A stretch of DNA of 64,000 bases, from positions 4,650,001 through 4,714,000 of the forward strand of contig NZ_CP107834.1 of NCBI RefSeq assembly GCF_036346595.1. Direction: 5' to 3'. Every line of letters begins with the position of its first letter. The stretch's first letter is position 1. A program made the translations under genes and the position numbers. Shown piece by piece: positions 33,561-41,993 of this stretch. The stretch comes from Streptomyces sp. NBC_00525. GTDB taxonomy: Bacteria > Actinomycetota > Actinomycetes > Streptomycetales > Streptomycetaceae. A model generated the notes under the pieces. That model made no database searches and had not been told where the DNA came from. It saw only the letters and a program-made list of their open reading frames with translations.

Positions 33561-34900
33561 ACCGATTCCCCTTCGCCCGGCACTCGGCCGTCATCGGGCT
33601 CGGAGCCCCGACGGTGGCTCTTGCCGTATATTTCACCGCCTACCAGCCCAGACCGCTGACCGGTGAGGATTCCATCGTCGTGGTGTCGGTGGCTCTGAGG
33701 ATCGCCGCGCTGGGAATTGCCTTGGTGGCTGCCTGGGACGCGGGGAGGCTTCGCAGGGCTCGGATTGCGGCAGCTCCGTCCAGCCGTCACCTGCTGCGCG
33801 TATTCGTCGATGCGCTGACCCCCAGCCTGGCCCTGGTGATCATCAGCTGGGTGGCGTCCTTCCTGTTGGTGATCAGCTATCTGGGAGGCCACGCACCGGG
33901 GTTCCACGACACCGTTCCCGTGGTCCGGAGTCTTGCGGTCCCCTTCAGTGCGGTAGCAGTCGGTTTCTTCCTCGGACTCTCCCTTCCACCTGTTGTCGCC
34001 CGCCCCCTTGCGGTGGTGATCACGGCGCTGTGGGTCTTCGTCGCCTATACGCTGGGTGTCCCATGGCTGCGGGCGATATCCGGATTCGACATGAGCACTC
34101 CGACTTATACGGATGTCGTGGACCGCGCCTACCTCATGGCACCGGCGATCCTGGCTCTCGGACTGCTGCTCGGCCTTGTCGCGCTGAGCCTGTTCTCACG
34201 TCCGGCGCTGCGCGCCGCCGCCATGGCCTGCTGCGTCCTCGCGGGCTTCGGAGCGTCGTACCCCCTGGTGAGTGACGCCCCGCGCTACGCCGACCCCACC
34301 GTTCCCCGCACCTGGGCAACGACGTGTGAGCGAACTGCTCCGGTGATCTGTGTCCCCGGCGAGTTCGCCGACGACATCCCCGCGCTGCATCGCTCCGCTC
34401 AAGAGGCGCTGCCCCGCCTGCGAGAGGTCGGGTTCACCCCACCCCGGAAGCTGGCCTTCGTCTCGGACGATCTGCCGCTGGCACGCGATACCTGGCGAAC
34501 CTATCTCCAGAAGCCGGTGACCCGGCACCGCAGCCGGGGCCTCTACGTCAGCGCCTTGGTTCCGTCAGGGCTCCACGACTGCCCCGGCCTTCCTGATGAC
34601 TACGTCTACCCGGGGCGCGGAGCCGCCTTCGCCTGGGTCGGCCTGACGGTCGGGATGTCGGAGGAAGAGGTCACCCGCAGTTACGGCCCCAGTGGCGCGT
34701 ACCGTGCACGCTGGGTGCGCAGCCTCCCCAAGGCCAAGCAGTACGCCTGGTACAAACAGGAGTTGAGCTACCTCAAGTCCTGCGACGAGCAGGTCCATGA
34801 GAAGGCCCGGGCGGCGGCCAAGGCCGAGAAGGAGCGGGGCCGAGCGCTGGGCCCGCGGCTGGAGAACCCGGCGGACACTGCACCGGGGGTGGCCCGTTGA
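33557..34900 (+). CDS. ABC transporter membrane protein with C-terminal extracytoplasmic domain (DUF7224-like)
   Basis: This 447-residue protein has about six to seven transmembrane segments in residues 1-235. A soluble domain of about 200 residues follows, with four conserved-looking cysteines (TTCERTAPVICVP, HDCPGLPD, LKSCDEQ). The C-terminal tail is Lys/Arg/Glu-rich. GTG at 33557 overlaps the ATPase stop (GTGA). The layout, permease plus outside domain with a TCERT...VICVP segment, resembles the DUF7224 permeases seen beside ABC ATPases in Streptomyces. The cargo is unknown. Confidence 0.72.
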   Translation: MNRFPFARHSAVIGLGAPTVALAVYFTAYQPRPLTGEDSIVVVSVALRIAALGIALVAAWDAGRLRRARIAAAPSSRHLLRVFVDALTPSLALVIISWVASFLLVISYLGGHAPGFHDTVPVVRSLAVPFSAVAVGFFLGLSLPPVVARPLAVVITALWVFVAYTLGVPWLRAISGFDMSTPTYTDVVDRAYLMAPAILALGLLLGLVALSLFSRPALRAAAMACCVLAGFGASYPLVSDAPRYADPTVPRTWATTCERTAPVICVPGEFADDIPALHRSAQEALPRLREVGFTPPRKLAFVSDDLPLARDTWRTYLQKPVTRHRSRGLYVSALVPSGLHDCPGLPDDYVYPGRGAAFAWVGLTVGMSEEEVTRSYGPSGAYRARWVRSLPKAKQYAWYKQELSYLKSCDEQVHEKARAAAKAEKERGRALGPRLENPADTAPGVAR

Positions 34901-35484
34901 CCCTCTGGGCGCGCACGCGAAGAATCTGGGTGCTGCCTGTGGCGCTGGCTGCCTGGACGCTTCTCCTTGTGCTCGTGCGCGACGACGTGGCAAAGGTTCC
35001 GCAGATCGCCGCGCAGGGCACCTTCTCGGTCAAGCTGATGAACTTCGTCCCGCTCATCCTGTGCATCCCGACGATGTACTGCATGAGCCGGCGCCTCATC
35101 GCCACCGAAACCACAGCGGCGCGAGCGGTCGCCGTCATCGACCGGCTGGCTCTCCTGCTTCTGGGGGTGAGCGCGACGGGGCTGGGGTTCGTACTCGGGG
35201 ACTTCCTGGACATGCCGACAGCGGTGGCGGGCGGACGGAACACTGTCATGGTGCTGGGCCTCGCCCTCCTCGTACACAGCTGGTACGGCCCGATGGCCGG
35301 TGGCGCGGCGGCGACCATGTTCGTCATGTTCAGCATTGTCACCGGCCTGGCAGGAGACCAGAGGCCGTACCCGTGGGCGGTTCTGCTGATGGAGTCCACC
35401 AGCGTCGCGGCCGCAGTCGTGGCGGCGGTCAGCTTTGCTGCCGGGCTGATCACGATGGCGTACCGTCGGCGGATACCGGGCTGA
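34897..35484 (+). CDS. ABC transporter-associated membrane protein
   Basis: This 195-residue protein has five to six hydrophobic segments and little soluble sequence. TTG at 34897 overlaps the preceding stop (TTGA), so all three exporter genes are translationally coupled. It is probably the second membrane subunit of the transporter. No diagnostic motif. A long hairpin terminator ends the operon. Confidence 0.7.
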   Translation: MTLWARTRRIWVLPVALAAWTLLLVLVRDDVAKVPQIAAQGTFSVKLMNFVPLILCIPTMYCMSRRLIATETTAARAVAVIDRLALLLLGVSATGLGFVLGDFLDMPTAVAGGRNTVMVLGLALLVHSWYGPMAGGAAATMFVMFSIVTGLAGDQRPYPWAVLLMESTSVAAAVVAAVSFAAGLITMAYRRRIPG

Positions 35485-35494
35485 CCTGAAAAGA

Positions 35495-35548
35495 CCGCAC
35501 CCGGTCCGTGATGGACGCCGTGCTCGGCGGCCTGCGGACCGGGTGCGG
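35495..35548 (+). terminator. Terminator after the ABC exporter operon
   Basis: CCGCACCCGGTCCG (35495-35508) pairs perfectly with CGGACCGGGTGCGG (35535-35548), with a 26-nt loop. Confidence 0.7.
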
Positions 35549-35559
35549 ACCGGTAGGGA

Positions 35560-35587
35560 GTCCGACCAGCGAAACCGCAGGTCGGAC
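35560..35587 (-). terminator. Probable sodN terminator
   Basis: GTCCGACC (35560-35567) pairs with GGTCGGAC (35580-35587). It lies 14 bp after the sodN stop on the minus strand. Confidence 0.5.
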
Positions 35588-35601
35588 GGCCTAACCAGAG
35601 A

Positions 35602-35997
35602 TCAGGCCTTCTTGGTCTCCCAGAAGATCTTGTCGATCTCCGCGATCAGGTCCAGCGCCTTCTGGCCGGTGGCCGGGTCGGTGGAGCCCTTGGCGGCCGA
35701 GAGGGCCTTCAGGGTGTCGTTGACCAGCTGGTGCAGCTGCGGGTACTTCTCGAAGTGCGGGGCCTTGAAGTAGTCGCTCCACAGCACCGAGACGTGGTGC
35801 TTGGCGAGCTCGGCACGCTGCTCCTTGATGACCACCGCGCGGGCCCGGAAGTGCGGGTCCTCGTTGGCCTGGTACTTCTCCTGGACGGCCTTGACGGACT
35901 CCGCCTCGATGCGGGCCTGGGCCGGGTCGTACACGCCGCAGGGCAGGTCGCAGTGGGCGCTGACCTTCACCTTGGGGGCGAACAGGCGGGAAAGCAT
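35602..35997 (-). CDS. sodN: Nickel superoxide dismutase
   Basis: This 131-residue precursor of NiSOD destroys superoxide. The 14-residue leader MLSRLFAPKVKVSA is removed to expose His1 of HCDLPCGVYDP, the nickel hook in which His1, Cys2 and Cys6 (with backbone nitrogens) bind the metal. ATG at 35997 gives exactly this leader; upstream in-frame ATGs would add unrelated sequence. The cognate processing peptidase gene sodX is divergent, 181 bp away. Expression of such genes depends on nickel in Streptomyces. Confidence 0.97.
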   Translation of the reverse strand: MLSRLFAPKVKVSAHCDLPCGVYDPAQARIEAESVKAVQEKYQANEDPHFRARAVVIKEQRAELAKHHVSVLWSDYFKAPHFEKYPQLHQLVNDTLKALSAAKGSTDPATGQKALDLIAEIDKIFWETKKA

Positions 35998-36178
35998 TGA
36001 GCTGTCCTTCCTCGTGATCGTCTTCTCAGGTGGGACATTACTCCGTGAGAAGCCTCTTTCAGCGAGTGCCCCCAGGGGCTTAGGCCAAAAGTCCGGGAAG
36101 AGGATGGGACCCACGGCCGAATGTACGAAAGCCTGTCGTGGACGGTGTACTGGACGGATGGGGAAGGTGCGGGAGGAG

Positions 36179-36637
36179 ATGAGCGACGTGCCGGAGGTGC
36201 CGGAGCCGGGCGGTGAGCGGCCCGCGCGCGGGCTGTCGGCGCGGGTGCCCTTTCAGGTGGTGGAGGTGACGGGCCCCTCGATGGTGCCCACGCTGCACCA
36301 CGGGGACTGGCTGCTCGTGCGGTACGGGGCGCCGGTGCGCCCCGGGGACGTGGTGATCCTGCGTCATCCGTTCCAGCAGGACCTGCTCGTCGTGAAGCGC
36401 GCCGTGGAGCGCCGGGCCGGCGGCTGGTGGGTGCTGGGCGACAACAGTTACGCGGGCGGCGACTCCACCGACTACGGAACCGTCCCCGAGGAACTCGTGC
36501 TGGCCCGGGTCAGCGCACGCTACCGGCCGCTGACCCGCGATCAGCGCACGGTGCGCGGCGTACTGGGCTGGGCGGTCTCCGCGCTGCGCCCGGTCTCCGC
36601 GGCGCGCTCGGTCTCCAGGCGCTTGCGGGCCCGGTAG
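36179..36637 (+). CDS. sodX: SodX, S24/S26-type maturation peptidase for NiSOD
   Basis: This 152-residue protein of the signal-peptidase I/LexA fold has catalytic Ser in TGPSMVPTLHHGDWLLVRYG and Lys in DLLVVKRAVERR, with a GDNSYAGGDSTDYGTVP box. It lacks a membrane anchor. In NiSOD-producing bacteria this peptidase trims the 14-residue leader of SodN. The start is uncertain: ATG 36179 (used), ATG 36158, or GTG 36188, which has the best-spaced GGAGGAG. Its last 97 bp overlap the convergent CGNR gene. Confidence 0.9.
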   Translation: MSDVPEVPEPGGERPARGLSARVPFQVVEVTGPSMVPTLHHGDWLLVRYGAPVRPGDVVILRHPFQQDLLVVKRAVERRAGGWWVLGDNSYAGGDSTDYGTVPEELVLARVSARYRPLTRDQRTVRGVLGWAVSALRPVSAARSVSRRLRAR

Positions 36638-37170
36638 GCCGCCACGTTGGCCCGGGTGGCGCAGCGGTCCGAGCAGTAGCGGCGGGAGCGGTTGGTCGAG
36701 GTGTCGAGGTACGCGTTGCGGCAGGGCGCGGCCTCGCACAGGCCCAGCCGGTCCACCCCGTACGAGGTGAGGTGGAACGCCAGACCCATGGCCGCGATCG
36801 CCGCGTACCCCGCCGTGGCGTTGGACGGGTGGTCCGCGAGGTGCATGTGCCAGTCCGGCGTGCCGTCCGCGTCGCGCACGTCGTGGCCGGAGATCTGCGG
36901 GCTCACCGGGAACTCCAGCAGCAGCGAGTTGAGCAGGTCCACCGCCAGCCGCTCGTCCCCCTCGTCGGCCGCCTCGAAGACCGCGCGCAGCCGGGCCCGT
37001 ACGGAACGGAACCGGGTGACGTCCGCGTCGGCCGCGCGCCGGGCCGCCTGGGCGTTCTCGCGGAACAGGTCACGGACGGCCTCCACCGACGTCAGGGTGT
37101 CCCTGTTCCGGGCCGGCTCCTCGGTGTTGACCAGGCGTACGGCGTAGTCCGAGTACAGGGCCAGTTCCAC
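36541..37170 (-). CDS. CGNR zinc-finger family protein
   Basis: This 209-residue protein has an N-terminal ABATE-like domain (MELALYSDYAVRLVNTEEPARNRD) and a C-terminal zinc finger: C-(5)-C in LCEAAPCRNAYLD, then RRYCSDRCATRANVAAYRARK. The name-giving CGNR tetrad is CATR here, a small deviation that keeps the cysteine. Members are thought to be DNA-binding stress regulators. ATG at 37170. Its 3' end is antisense to the end of sodX. Confidence 0.85.
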   Translation of the reverse strand: MELALYSDYAVRLVNTEEPARNRDTLTSVEAVRDLFRENAQAARRAADADVTRFRSVRARLRAVFEAADEGDERLAVDLLNSLLLEFPVSPQISGHDVRDADGTPDWHMHLADHPSNATAGYAAIAAMGLAFHLTSYGVDRLGLCEAAPCRNAYLDTSTNRSRRYCSDRCATRANVAAYRARKRLETERAAETGRSAETAQPSTPRTVR

Positions 37171-37399
37171 GAGTCGTCCTTACGGCGTCGGTCCAGGGCG
37201 GGGCGGTACGGGGTGGTGCGGGGCGGTATGGAGCGGTGCGGGGTGACGTAATGGGTGGTTAAGGCTACAGGGTATTACATAGCGGGAGGGGGTGCGGCCC
37301 ATCGAGATTCTTCCGCACACACCGCAACCCGCCGTGCCGCCCACCGCACTGGAAGGGTGAGACGGTCCGCGCCCGCGGGCCGGGGGAAGGACACCGAGG

Positions 37400-37888
37400 A
37401 TGCGGAGCGATGACCATGCCGCGCTGCACGCCTTCGTCGAGAGCAGACGCACCGCCCTGTTCCGCAGCGCGTTCCTGCTCTGCGGCGACCGGGACGAGGC
37501 CGAGGACCTGGTCCAGACGACCCTGGTCAAGGTCGTGCTCGGCGGGCGGCGGCACGGCCGGCTCGACAACATCGAGGCATACGCGCGCAAAACCCTGGTC
37601 AACACCTTCATCGCCGCCCGCCGCCGGTTCTGGCGCCGCGAGCAGGCGTACGGGGAACTGCCCGAGCGGGCCGCGCGGACACCCGACACGGACACCGGCC
37701 TGGCGGTCCGGGCGGCGCTCGCCCGGCTCACGCCCAGGCAGCGGGCGGTGCTGGTGCTGCGCTACTGGGAGGACCTGAGCGTCGAGGCCACGGCCGCGAC
37801 GCTCGGGATGCGGGAGAACACGGTCAAGAGCCACACGGCTCGGGGATTGGCGGCGCTGCGCGCCGAGATGGCGGAGGTATTGGTATGA
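37400..37888 (+). CDS. ECF RNA polymerase sigma factor, SigE family (SigE-like, small)
   Basis: This 162-residue extracytoplasmic-function sigma factor has region 2 RSAFLLCGDRDEAEDLVQTTLVKV and region 4 LTPRQRAVLVLRYWEDLSVEATAATLGMRENTVKSHTARGL. It belongs to the actinobacterial short SigE-family (SigE70-like) proteins. ATG at 37400. The stop overlaps the next gene by 4 bp; that membrane protein is probably its regulator or effector. Confidence 0.9.
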   Translation: MRSDDHAALHAFVESRRTALFRSAFLLCGDRDEAEDLVQTTLVKVVLGGRRHGRLDNIEAYARKTLVNTFIAARRRFWRREQAYGELPERAARTPDTDTGLAVRAALARLTPRQRAVLVLRYWEDLSVEATAATLGMRENTVKSHTARGLAALRAEMAEVLV

Positions 37889-38667
37889 GCGACGACGTGC
37901 GCGAGCTGCTGGGGCGGGCCGCCGAGGACGCCGGGCGGCCGGTCATCAGCACGGAGGCGGTCTACGCCAGGGCCGCACGGGTGCGGTGGCGCCGCCGGGC
38001 CGCGGTGTCGGCGGCGGCGGTCTGCACGGTGGCGGCGGGGGCGTTCGTGGTGCCCCAGCTCTCCTCCTCCGCGACCGACACCCCGCAGACCTCGTCGGTG
38101 GCCTCATCCGCCAAGGCGCCCGGCGCCACCGACCGGGCCGCCCGGCTGGCCGAACTGCTGCCCTCCGGGGTCGGCGAGGTCGAGGAGGTGTCGTTCGCCG
38201 ACATCATCAAGCACGCCTCGCCCCTGCCCCCCGAGCCGCCCAGGAACGGGCCGCTGGACGGGCAGTACGCGGTCCGCCGGGACGGCGGCGTCGGCTACCT
38301 CACCGTGGACGTCATGGACGCCGCGGCCGTACGCAAGAAGCTCGGGAACAGCGACCCGGCGGCGGACCTGTGCAAGCCGGACAAGGGGGCGCCCGCCCGT
38401 ACCGACTGCGTGCGCGAGGAGCTGTCCGGCGGCCGGGTGCTCACCATCTGGAGCGACGCCATGGACTACGGCGAGGGCGGCACCCCGCAGTGGGGCCCCG
38501 AGCTGGCCGCCCGGCTCGTCCTCGCCGACGGCAGTCTGCTCGGCGTACGCGACAGCACCGGTTTCGAGGCCGACGTGGTGCAGGGGCCGCTGCTGGACAG
38601 CCCGCCGCTCACCCGCGCGCAGCTGCGCGAGCTGATGCTGCGTACGGAGCTGCTGCCGGCGACGTGA
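37885..38667 (+). CDS. Membrane-anchored protein, probable sigma-factor partner
   Basis: This 260-residue protein has a basic cytoplasmic N-terminus (VRWRRRAAV at about 32-40), one transmembrane helix (AAVSAAAVCTVAAGAFVVP, about 38-56), and an external domain with two cysteines (DLCKPDKG, TDCVREE). ATG at 37885 overlaps the sigma gene stop. Such genes behind SigE-family sigma factors usually encode anti-sigma-like proteins, though I see no zinc-binding ZAS motif here. Confidence 0.75.
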   Translation: MSDDVRELLGRAAEDAGRPVISTEAVYARAARVRWRRRAAVSAAAVCTVAAGAFVVPQLSSSATDTPQTSSVASSAKAPGATDRAARLAELLPSGVGEVEEVSFADIIKHASPLPPEPPRNGPLDGQYAVRRDGGVGYLTVDVMDAAAVRKKLGNSDPAADLCKPDKGAPARTDCVREELSGGRVLTIWSDAMDYGEGGTPQWGPELAARLVLADGSLLGVRDSTGFEADVVQGPLLDSPPLTRAQLRELMLRTELLPAT

Positions 38668-38675
38668 CCGGCGCG

Positions 38676-38722
38676 CGTGAAGGGGTGGTACGGGCCGCAC
38701 CGGCCCGTACCACCCCTTCACG
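38676..38722. terminator. Bidirectional terminator, 21-bp stem
   Basis: CGTGAAGGGGTGGTACGGGCC (38676-38696) pairs perfectly with the complement at 38702-38722 around GCACC, between convergent operons. Confidence 0.9.
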
Positions 38723-38740
38723 TATCCGCCAGAGAACCTT

Positions 38741-39502
38741 CTAGAGCACCTTCGACAGGAACGACTTCGTCCGGTCGTGCTGCGGGTTGGTCAGGACATC
38801 GCGAGGATGGCCGGATTCGACCACCACGCCGTCGTCCATGAAGACCAGCGCGTCGCCGACCTCGCGGGCGAAGCCCATCTCATGGGTGACGACGACCATC
38901 GTCATCCCGTCCTCGGCCAGGCCCCGCATCACGTCGAGCACATCGCCGACCAGCTCCGGGTCGAGCGCCGATGTGGGCTCGTCGAAGAGCATCAGCTTCG
39001 GCTCCATGGCCAGCGCCCGCGCGATGGCCACCCGCTGCTGCTGTCCGCCGGAGAGCTGCGAGGGGTAGTTGCGCGCCTTGTCCGCCAGGCCCACCCGGTC
39101 CAGCAGCCGTTCGGCACGGGCGCGGGCGACCGCCTTGGCCTCGCGCTTCACCTGGACGGGCGCCTCCATGACGTTCTCCAGCGCCGTCATGTGCGGGAAC
39201 AGGTTGAAGCGCTGGAAGACCATGCCGATGTCCCGGCGCTTCAGGGCGACCTCGCTGTCCTTCAGCTCGTACAGCTTGTCGCCCTTCTGGCGGTAGCCCA
39301 CCAGCTCGCCGTCCACGTACAGCCGGCCGGCGCTGATCTGCTCCAGGTGGTTGATGCACCGCAGGAACGTGGACTTGCCGGAACCGGACGGGCCGATCAG
39401 GCAGAACACCTCGCGCGGGGCCACCTCCAGGTCGATGCCCTTGAGGATGTGCGCGGCGCCGAAGGACTTGTGGACGCCCTCGGCCTTGACCATCGCGGTC
39501 AT
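38741..39502 (-). CDS. Polar amino acid ABC transporter ATPase
   Basis: This 253-residue ATPase of the polar amino acid class (GluA/GlnQ type) has Walker [10 protein letters not shown], signature [15 protein letters not shown], Walker [15 protein letters not shown], and H loop [14 protein letters not shown] at 39502 overlaps the permease stop by 4 bp. With the permease and binding protein upstream it forms a complete importer. Exact substrate (glutamate, glutamine, cystine or another) cannot be told from sequence. Confidence 0.92.
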   Translation of the reverse strand: MTAMVKAEGVHKSFGAAHILKGIDLEVAPREVFCLIGPSGSGKSTFLRCINHLEQISAGRLYVDGELVGYRQKGDKLYELKDSEVALKRRDIGMVFQRFNLFPHMTALENVMEAPVQVKREAKAVARARAERLLDRVGLADKARNYPSQLSGGQQQRVAIARALAMEPKLMLFDEPTSALDPELVGDVLDVMRGLAEDGMTMVVVTHEMGFAREVGDALVFMDDGVVVESGHPRDVLTNPQHDRTKSFLSKVL

Positions 39503-40452
39503 GCGATGCCTCCCTTCGGGCGGCCGACCGACAGCACCGTCGACCGCAGCTTCTGCAACGGGGTGGGTGGCAGGCTGCGGCTCGATCCACGCGCGTAGTA
39601 GCGCTCCAGGTAGTACTGCCCCACGCTGAGCACCGAGGTCATGATCAGGTACCAGGCGGCGGCGAGGAAGTACATCTCCACCGGTGCTCCGGACACCTGC
39701 CCGATGTCCTGGGCGTTCTTGAAGAGTTCGTAGAACTGCACCTGCGCCACCAGCGAGGTCGTCTTCAGCATGTTGATGACCTCGTTGCCCGTGGGCGGCA
39801 CGATCACCCGCATGGCCTGCGGGATCACGACGCGCCGCAGGGTCTTGCCGTGGCTCATGCCCAGCGCGTGGGACGCCTCCGTCTGGCCCTCGTCCACCGA
39901 GAGCAGACCGGCCCGGCAGATCTCCGCCATGTACGCGGCCTCGTTGAGGCCGAGCCCGAGCAGCGCCGTCAGCAGCGGCGTCATGAAGCTCGACCAGTAG
40001 TCCTTGTAGATCGGCCCGAGGTTGATGTACTCGAAGACCAGCCCCAGGTTGAACCACACGAACAGCTGGACCAGGACCGGGGTGCCCCGGAAGAACCAGA
40101 TGTAGAACCACGCGATCGACGACGTCACCGGGTTCTTCGACAGGCGCATGACGGCGAGCAGCACGCCGCCGACCACGCCGATCAGCATCGACAGGGCGGT
40201 CAGCAGCAGCGTCTGGCCGACGCCGTCGATGATGCGATCGTCGAAGAAGTAGTCCGGTACCGCACCCCAGTTGATCTTGCCCTGGCTGAAGGCGTACACG
40301 ATCGACGCGAGCGCGGCGATGGCGATGAGCGCCGAGACGTAGCGGCCGTAGTGCCGCACCGGGACGGCCTTGATGGCCTCCGGCGCGGACCCCGCCTCGG
40401 TGGGGGACGCGGGCGGCCCGCCGGCCGGTCCCGTCTTCTTGATGTCAGTCAC
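39499..40452 (-). CDS. Polar amino acid ABC transporter permease
   Basis: This 317-residue HisM/GlnP-type permease begins with a 40-residue polar N-terminus, then about five membrane helices. The EAA-type loop reads [45 protein letters not shown] is typical of this class, as is a [12 protein letters not shown] segment. ATG at 40452. It overlaps the ATPase gene and lies 40 bp after the binding-protein gene. Confidence 0.9.
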   Translation of the reverse strand: MTDIKKTGPAGGPPASPTEAGSAPEAIKAVPVRHYGRYVSALIAIAALASIVYAFSQGKINWGAVPDYFFDDRIIDGVGQTLLLTALSMLIGVVGGVLLAVMRLSKNPVTSSIAWFYIWFFRGTPVLVQLFVWFNLGLVFEYINLGPIYKDYWSSFMTPLLTALLGLGLNEAAYMAEICRAGLLSVDEGQTEASHALGMSHGKTLRRVVIPQAMRVIVPPTGNEVINMLKTTSLVAQVQFYELFKNAQDIGQVSGAPVEMYFLAAAWYLIMTSVLSVGQYYLERYYARGSSRSLPPTPLQKLRSTVLSVGRPKGGIA

Positions 40453-40492
40453 GGCTGATGCCTTTCAACTGCCTCTCCGCACCGGACGCCGG

Positions 40493-41470
40493 TCAGGAAC
40501 CGCCGTTGATCCTGGCCTCGGTGACCGCGCCGGCCTCGACGCCCCACTTCGCGATGACCTTGTCGTACTCGCCGCTCTTGATGATCGCGTCCATGGCCGC
40601 CTTGATGGCCTGGGTCAGCTCGTCGTTGCCCTTGGCGACGGCGATGCCGTACGGGGCCGCCTCGACCTGGTCACCGACGAGCTGGAAGTCGTTGCCGCCG
40701 CCCGAGGTCTTCACCGCGTACGCGGCGACCGGGAAGTCGGAGGAGCCGGCGTCGGCACCGCCCGAGCGCAGCCGGGTCTGGGCCTCCAGGTCGTTGTCGA
40801 ACGGCTCCATGGCGATCTTCTTGCCGTCCGGGCACTTCTTGGACTCGGCCTTGGCCAGGTCGTGCGAGACAGTGTTGCGCTGGACGACGATCTTCTTGCC
40901 GCAGAGGTCGGCCCAGGTCTTGATGCCCTGGTCGTCGCCCTTCTTGGTGTAGAGCGAGACACCGGCGGTGAAGTAGTCGATGAAGTCGACGCCCTCGCCG
41001 ACCTTCTTCTGCGTCTCCGGGTCGATGCCGTTCTGGCGCTCCTTGGTGTCCGTCATCGCCGACATCGCGATGTCGTACCGCTTGGAGCGCAGGCCGGTGA
41101 TCAGGGTGTCGAAGGTGCCGTTCTCGAACTTGAACTCCACGCCCAGTTCCTTGCCGAGCGCGGCGGCGAGGTCCGGGTCGATACCGACGGTCTCGCCGGA
41201 CTTGTCCTTGAACTCGACCGGCGGATAGGCGATGTCGGAGCCGACCCGGATGACGCCCTTGGAACGGATCTCCTCGGGCAGCATCTCGGCGGGCGTGAGG
41301 GTGCCGGTGGAGGCGGTGGCGCCGGTCTTCGCCGTCGCCGAGCCGCCGGCGTCGTTGCTCTTCGTCTGGTCGCCGCAGGCGGTCAGCAGCATGGTGCCGG
41401 CGACCGCGATGGCGCCGACCGCGGCGATGCGGGTCTTCGCGGCCGTACGACGGGCGATACGTGCGGTCAT
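40493..41470 (-). CDS. Amino acid ABC transporter substrate-binding lipoprotein
   Basis: This 325-residue family 3 solute-binding protein has a twin-arginine-rich start (MTARIARRTAAKTR), a hydrophobic core, and the lipobox LLTAC near residue 33. IRVGSDIAYPPVEFKDKSGETVGIDPDLAAALG is the classical start of the binding domain. GIAVAKGNDELTQAIKAAMDAII is the usual C-terminal part. ATG at 41470 has GGAGGA upstream. It is the first gene of the importer operon. Confidence 0.9.
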   Translation of the reverse strand: MTARIARRTAAKTRIAAVGAIAVAGTMLLTACGDQTKSNDAGGSATAKTGATASTGTLTPAEMLPEEIRSKGVIRVGSDIAYPPVEFKDKSGETVGIDPDLAAALGKELGVEFKFENGTFDTLITGLRSKRYDIAMSAMTDTKERQNGIDPETQKKVGEGVDFIDYFTAGVSLYTKKGDDQGIKTWADLCGKKIVVQRNTVSHDLAKAESKKCPDGKKIAMEPFDNDLEAQTRLRSGGADAGSSDFPVAAYAVKTSGGGNDFQLVGDQVEAAPYGIAVAKGNDELTQAIKAAMDAIIKSGEYDKVIAKWGVEAGAVTEARINGGS

Positions 41471-41993
41471 GTTCGGGTTCCTCCGGCAGAGTGGGGACGA
41501 GTGACCGGGCGGCGTTGGCACGCAGTGTCGAGTGTCGTCGCCTTGTGTGATTACGGCATGTTGCCATGCGGATTAGCCCGAACAGGGGGCCCGGCATGTC
41601 AAAATCGGATAACGGGCGATCCCCGAACCTTCTGAGGCCGGCACACCGGAGCCGGACCATTTCAGGGGTTCACGCGTCGCGGCCGGAGGATCTCCGGCGC
41701 GTCCCGCGTGGCGGACTCAGGCAGGGCACAAGGCCGACCTGTTCAGATAGGCGACTATGAGTCATGTCACGGAGTCGATATCGGCTCGTCCGTGGCCGGG
41801 TCCGTCCGGTAAGAAAGACCTTTACACCCCTCATCCGGGGCTCAGGGCGCGTGTGCGGCGCGCCCGCGCGTACGTACCTCCCCCTGCCGGGGCGGCCAAC
41901 CGCCAGGCGCAGGGCGCGTACGCGGTGCCCGCCCACCCCTCCTCAACCAGGAGTGGCCACCCTCAAACGATGAAGACTTAAGGGGTCAACACC
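41471..41993. other. 523-bp divergent intergenic region
   Basis: It separates the amino acid importer from the malic enzyme gene and must hold both promoters. On the minus strand TTGACA (41602-41597) and GGCTAA (41578-41573), 18 bases apart, form a plausible promoter about 100 bp before the binding-protein start. For the malic enzyme I see AAGGGG before the start but no convincing -35/-10. Short frames in this region lack GC-rich third positions, so I call no gene. Confidence 0.5.

Noticed and set aside
31864..35500. Island flanked by attachment sites or a tRNA gene
   Set aside because: I looked for a tRNA, an integrase, or direct repeats at both edges and found none. Acquisition is suggested only by composition.
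41757..41981. Small protein gene of about 74 codons before the malic enzyme gene
   Set aside because: No ribosome site, weak third-position GC bias, and overlapping frames of equal quality.
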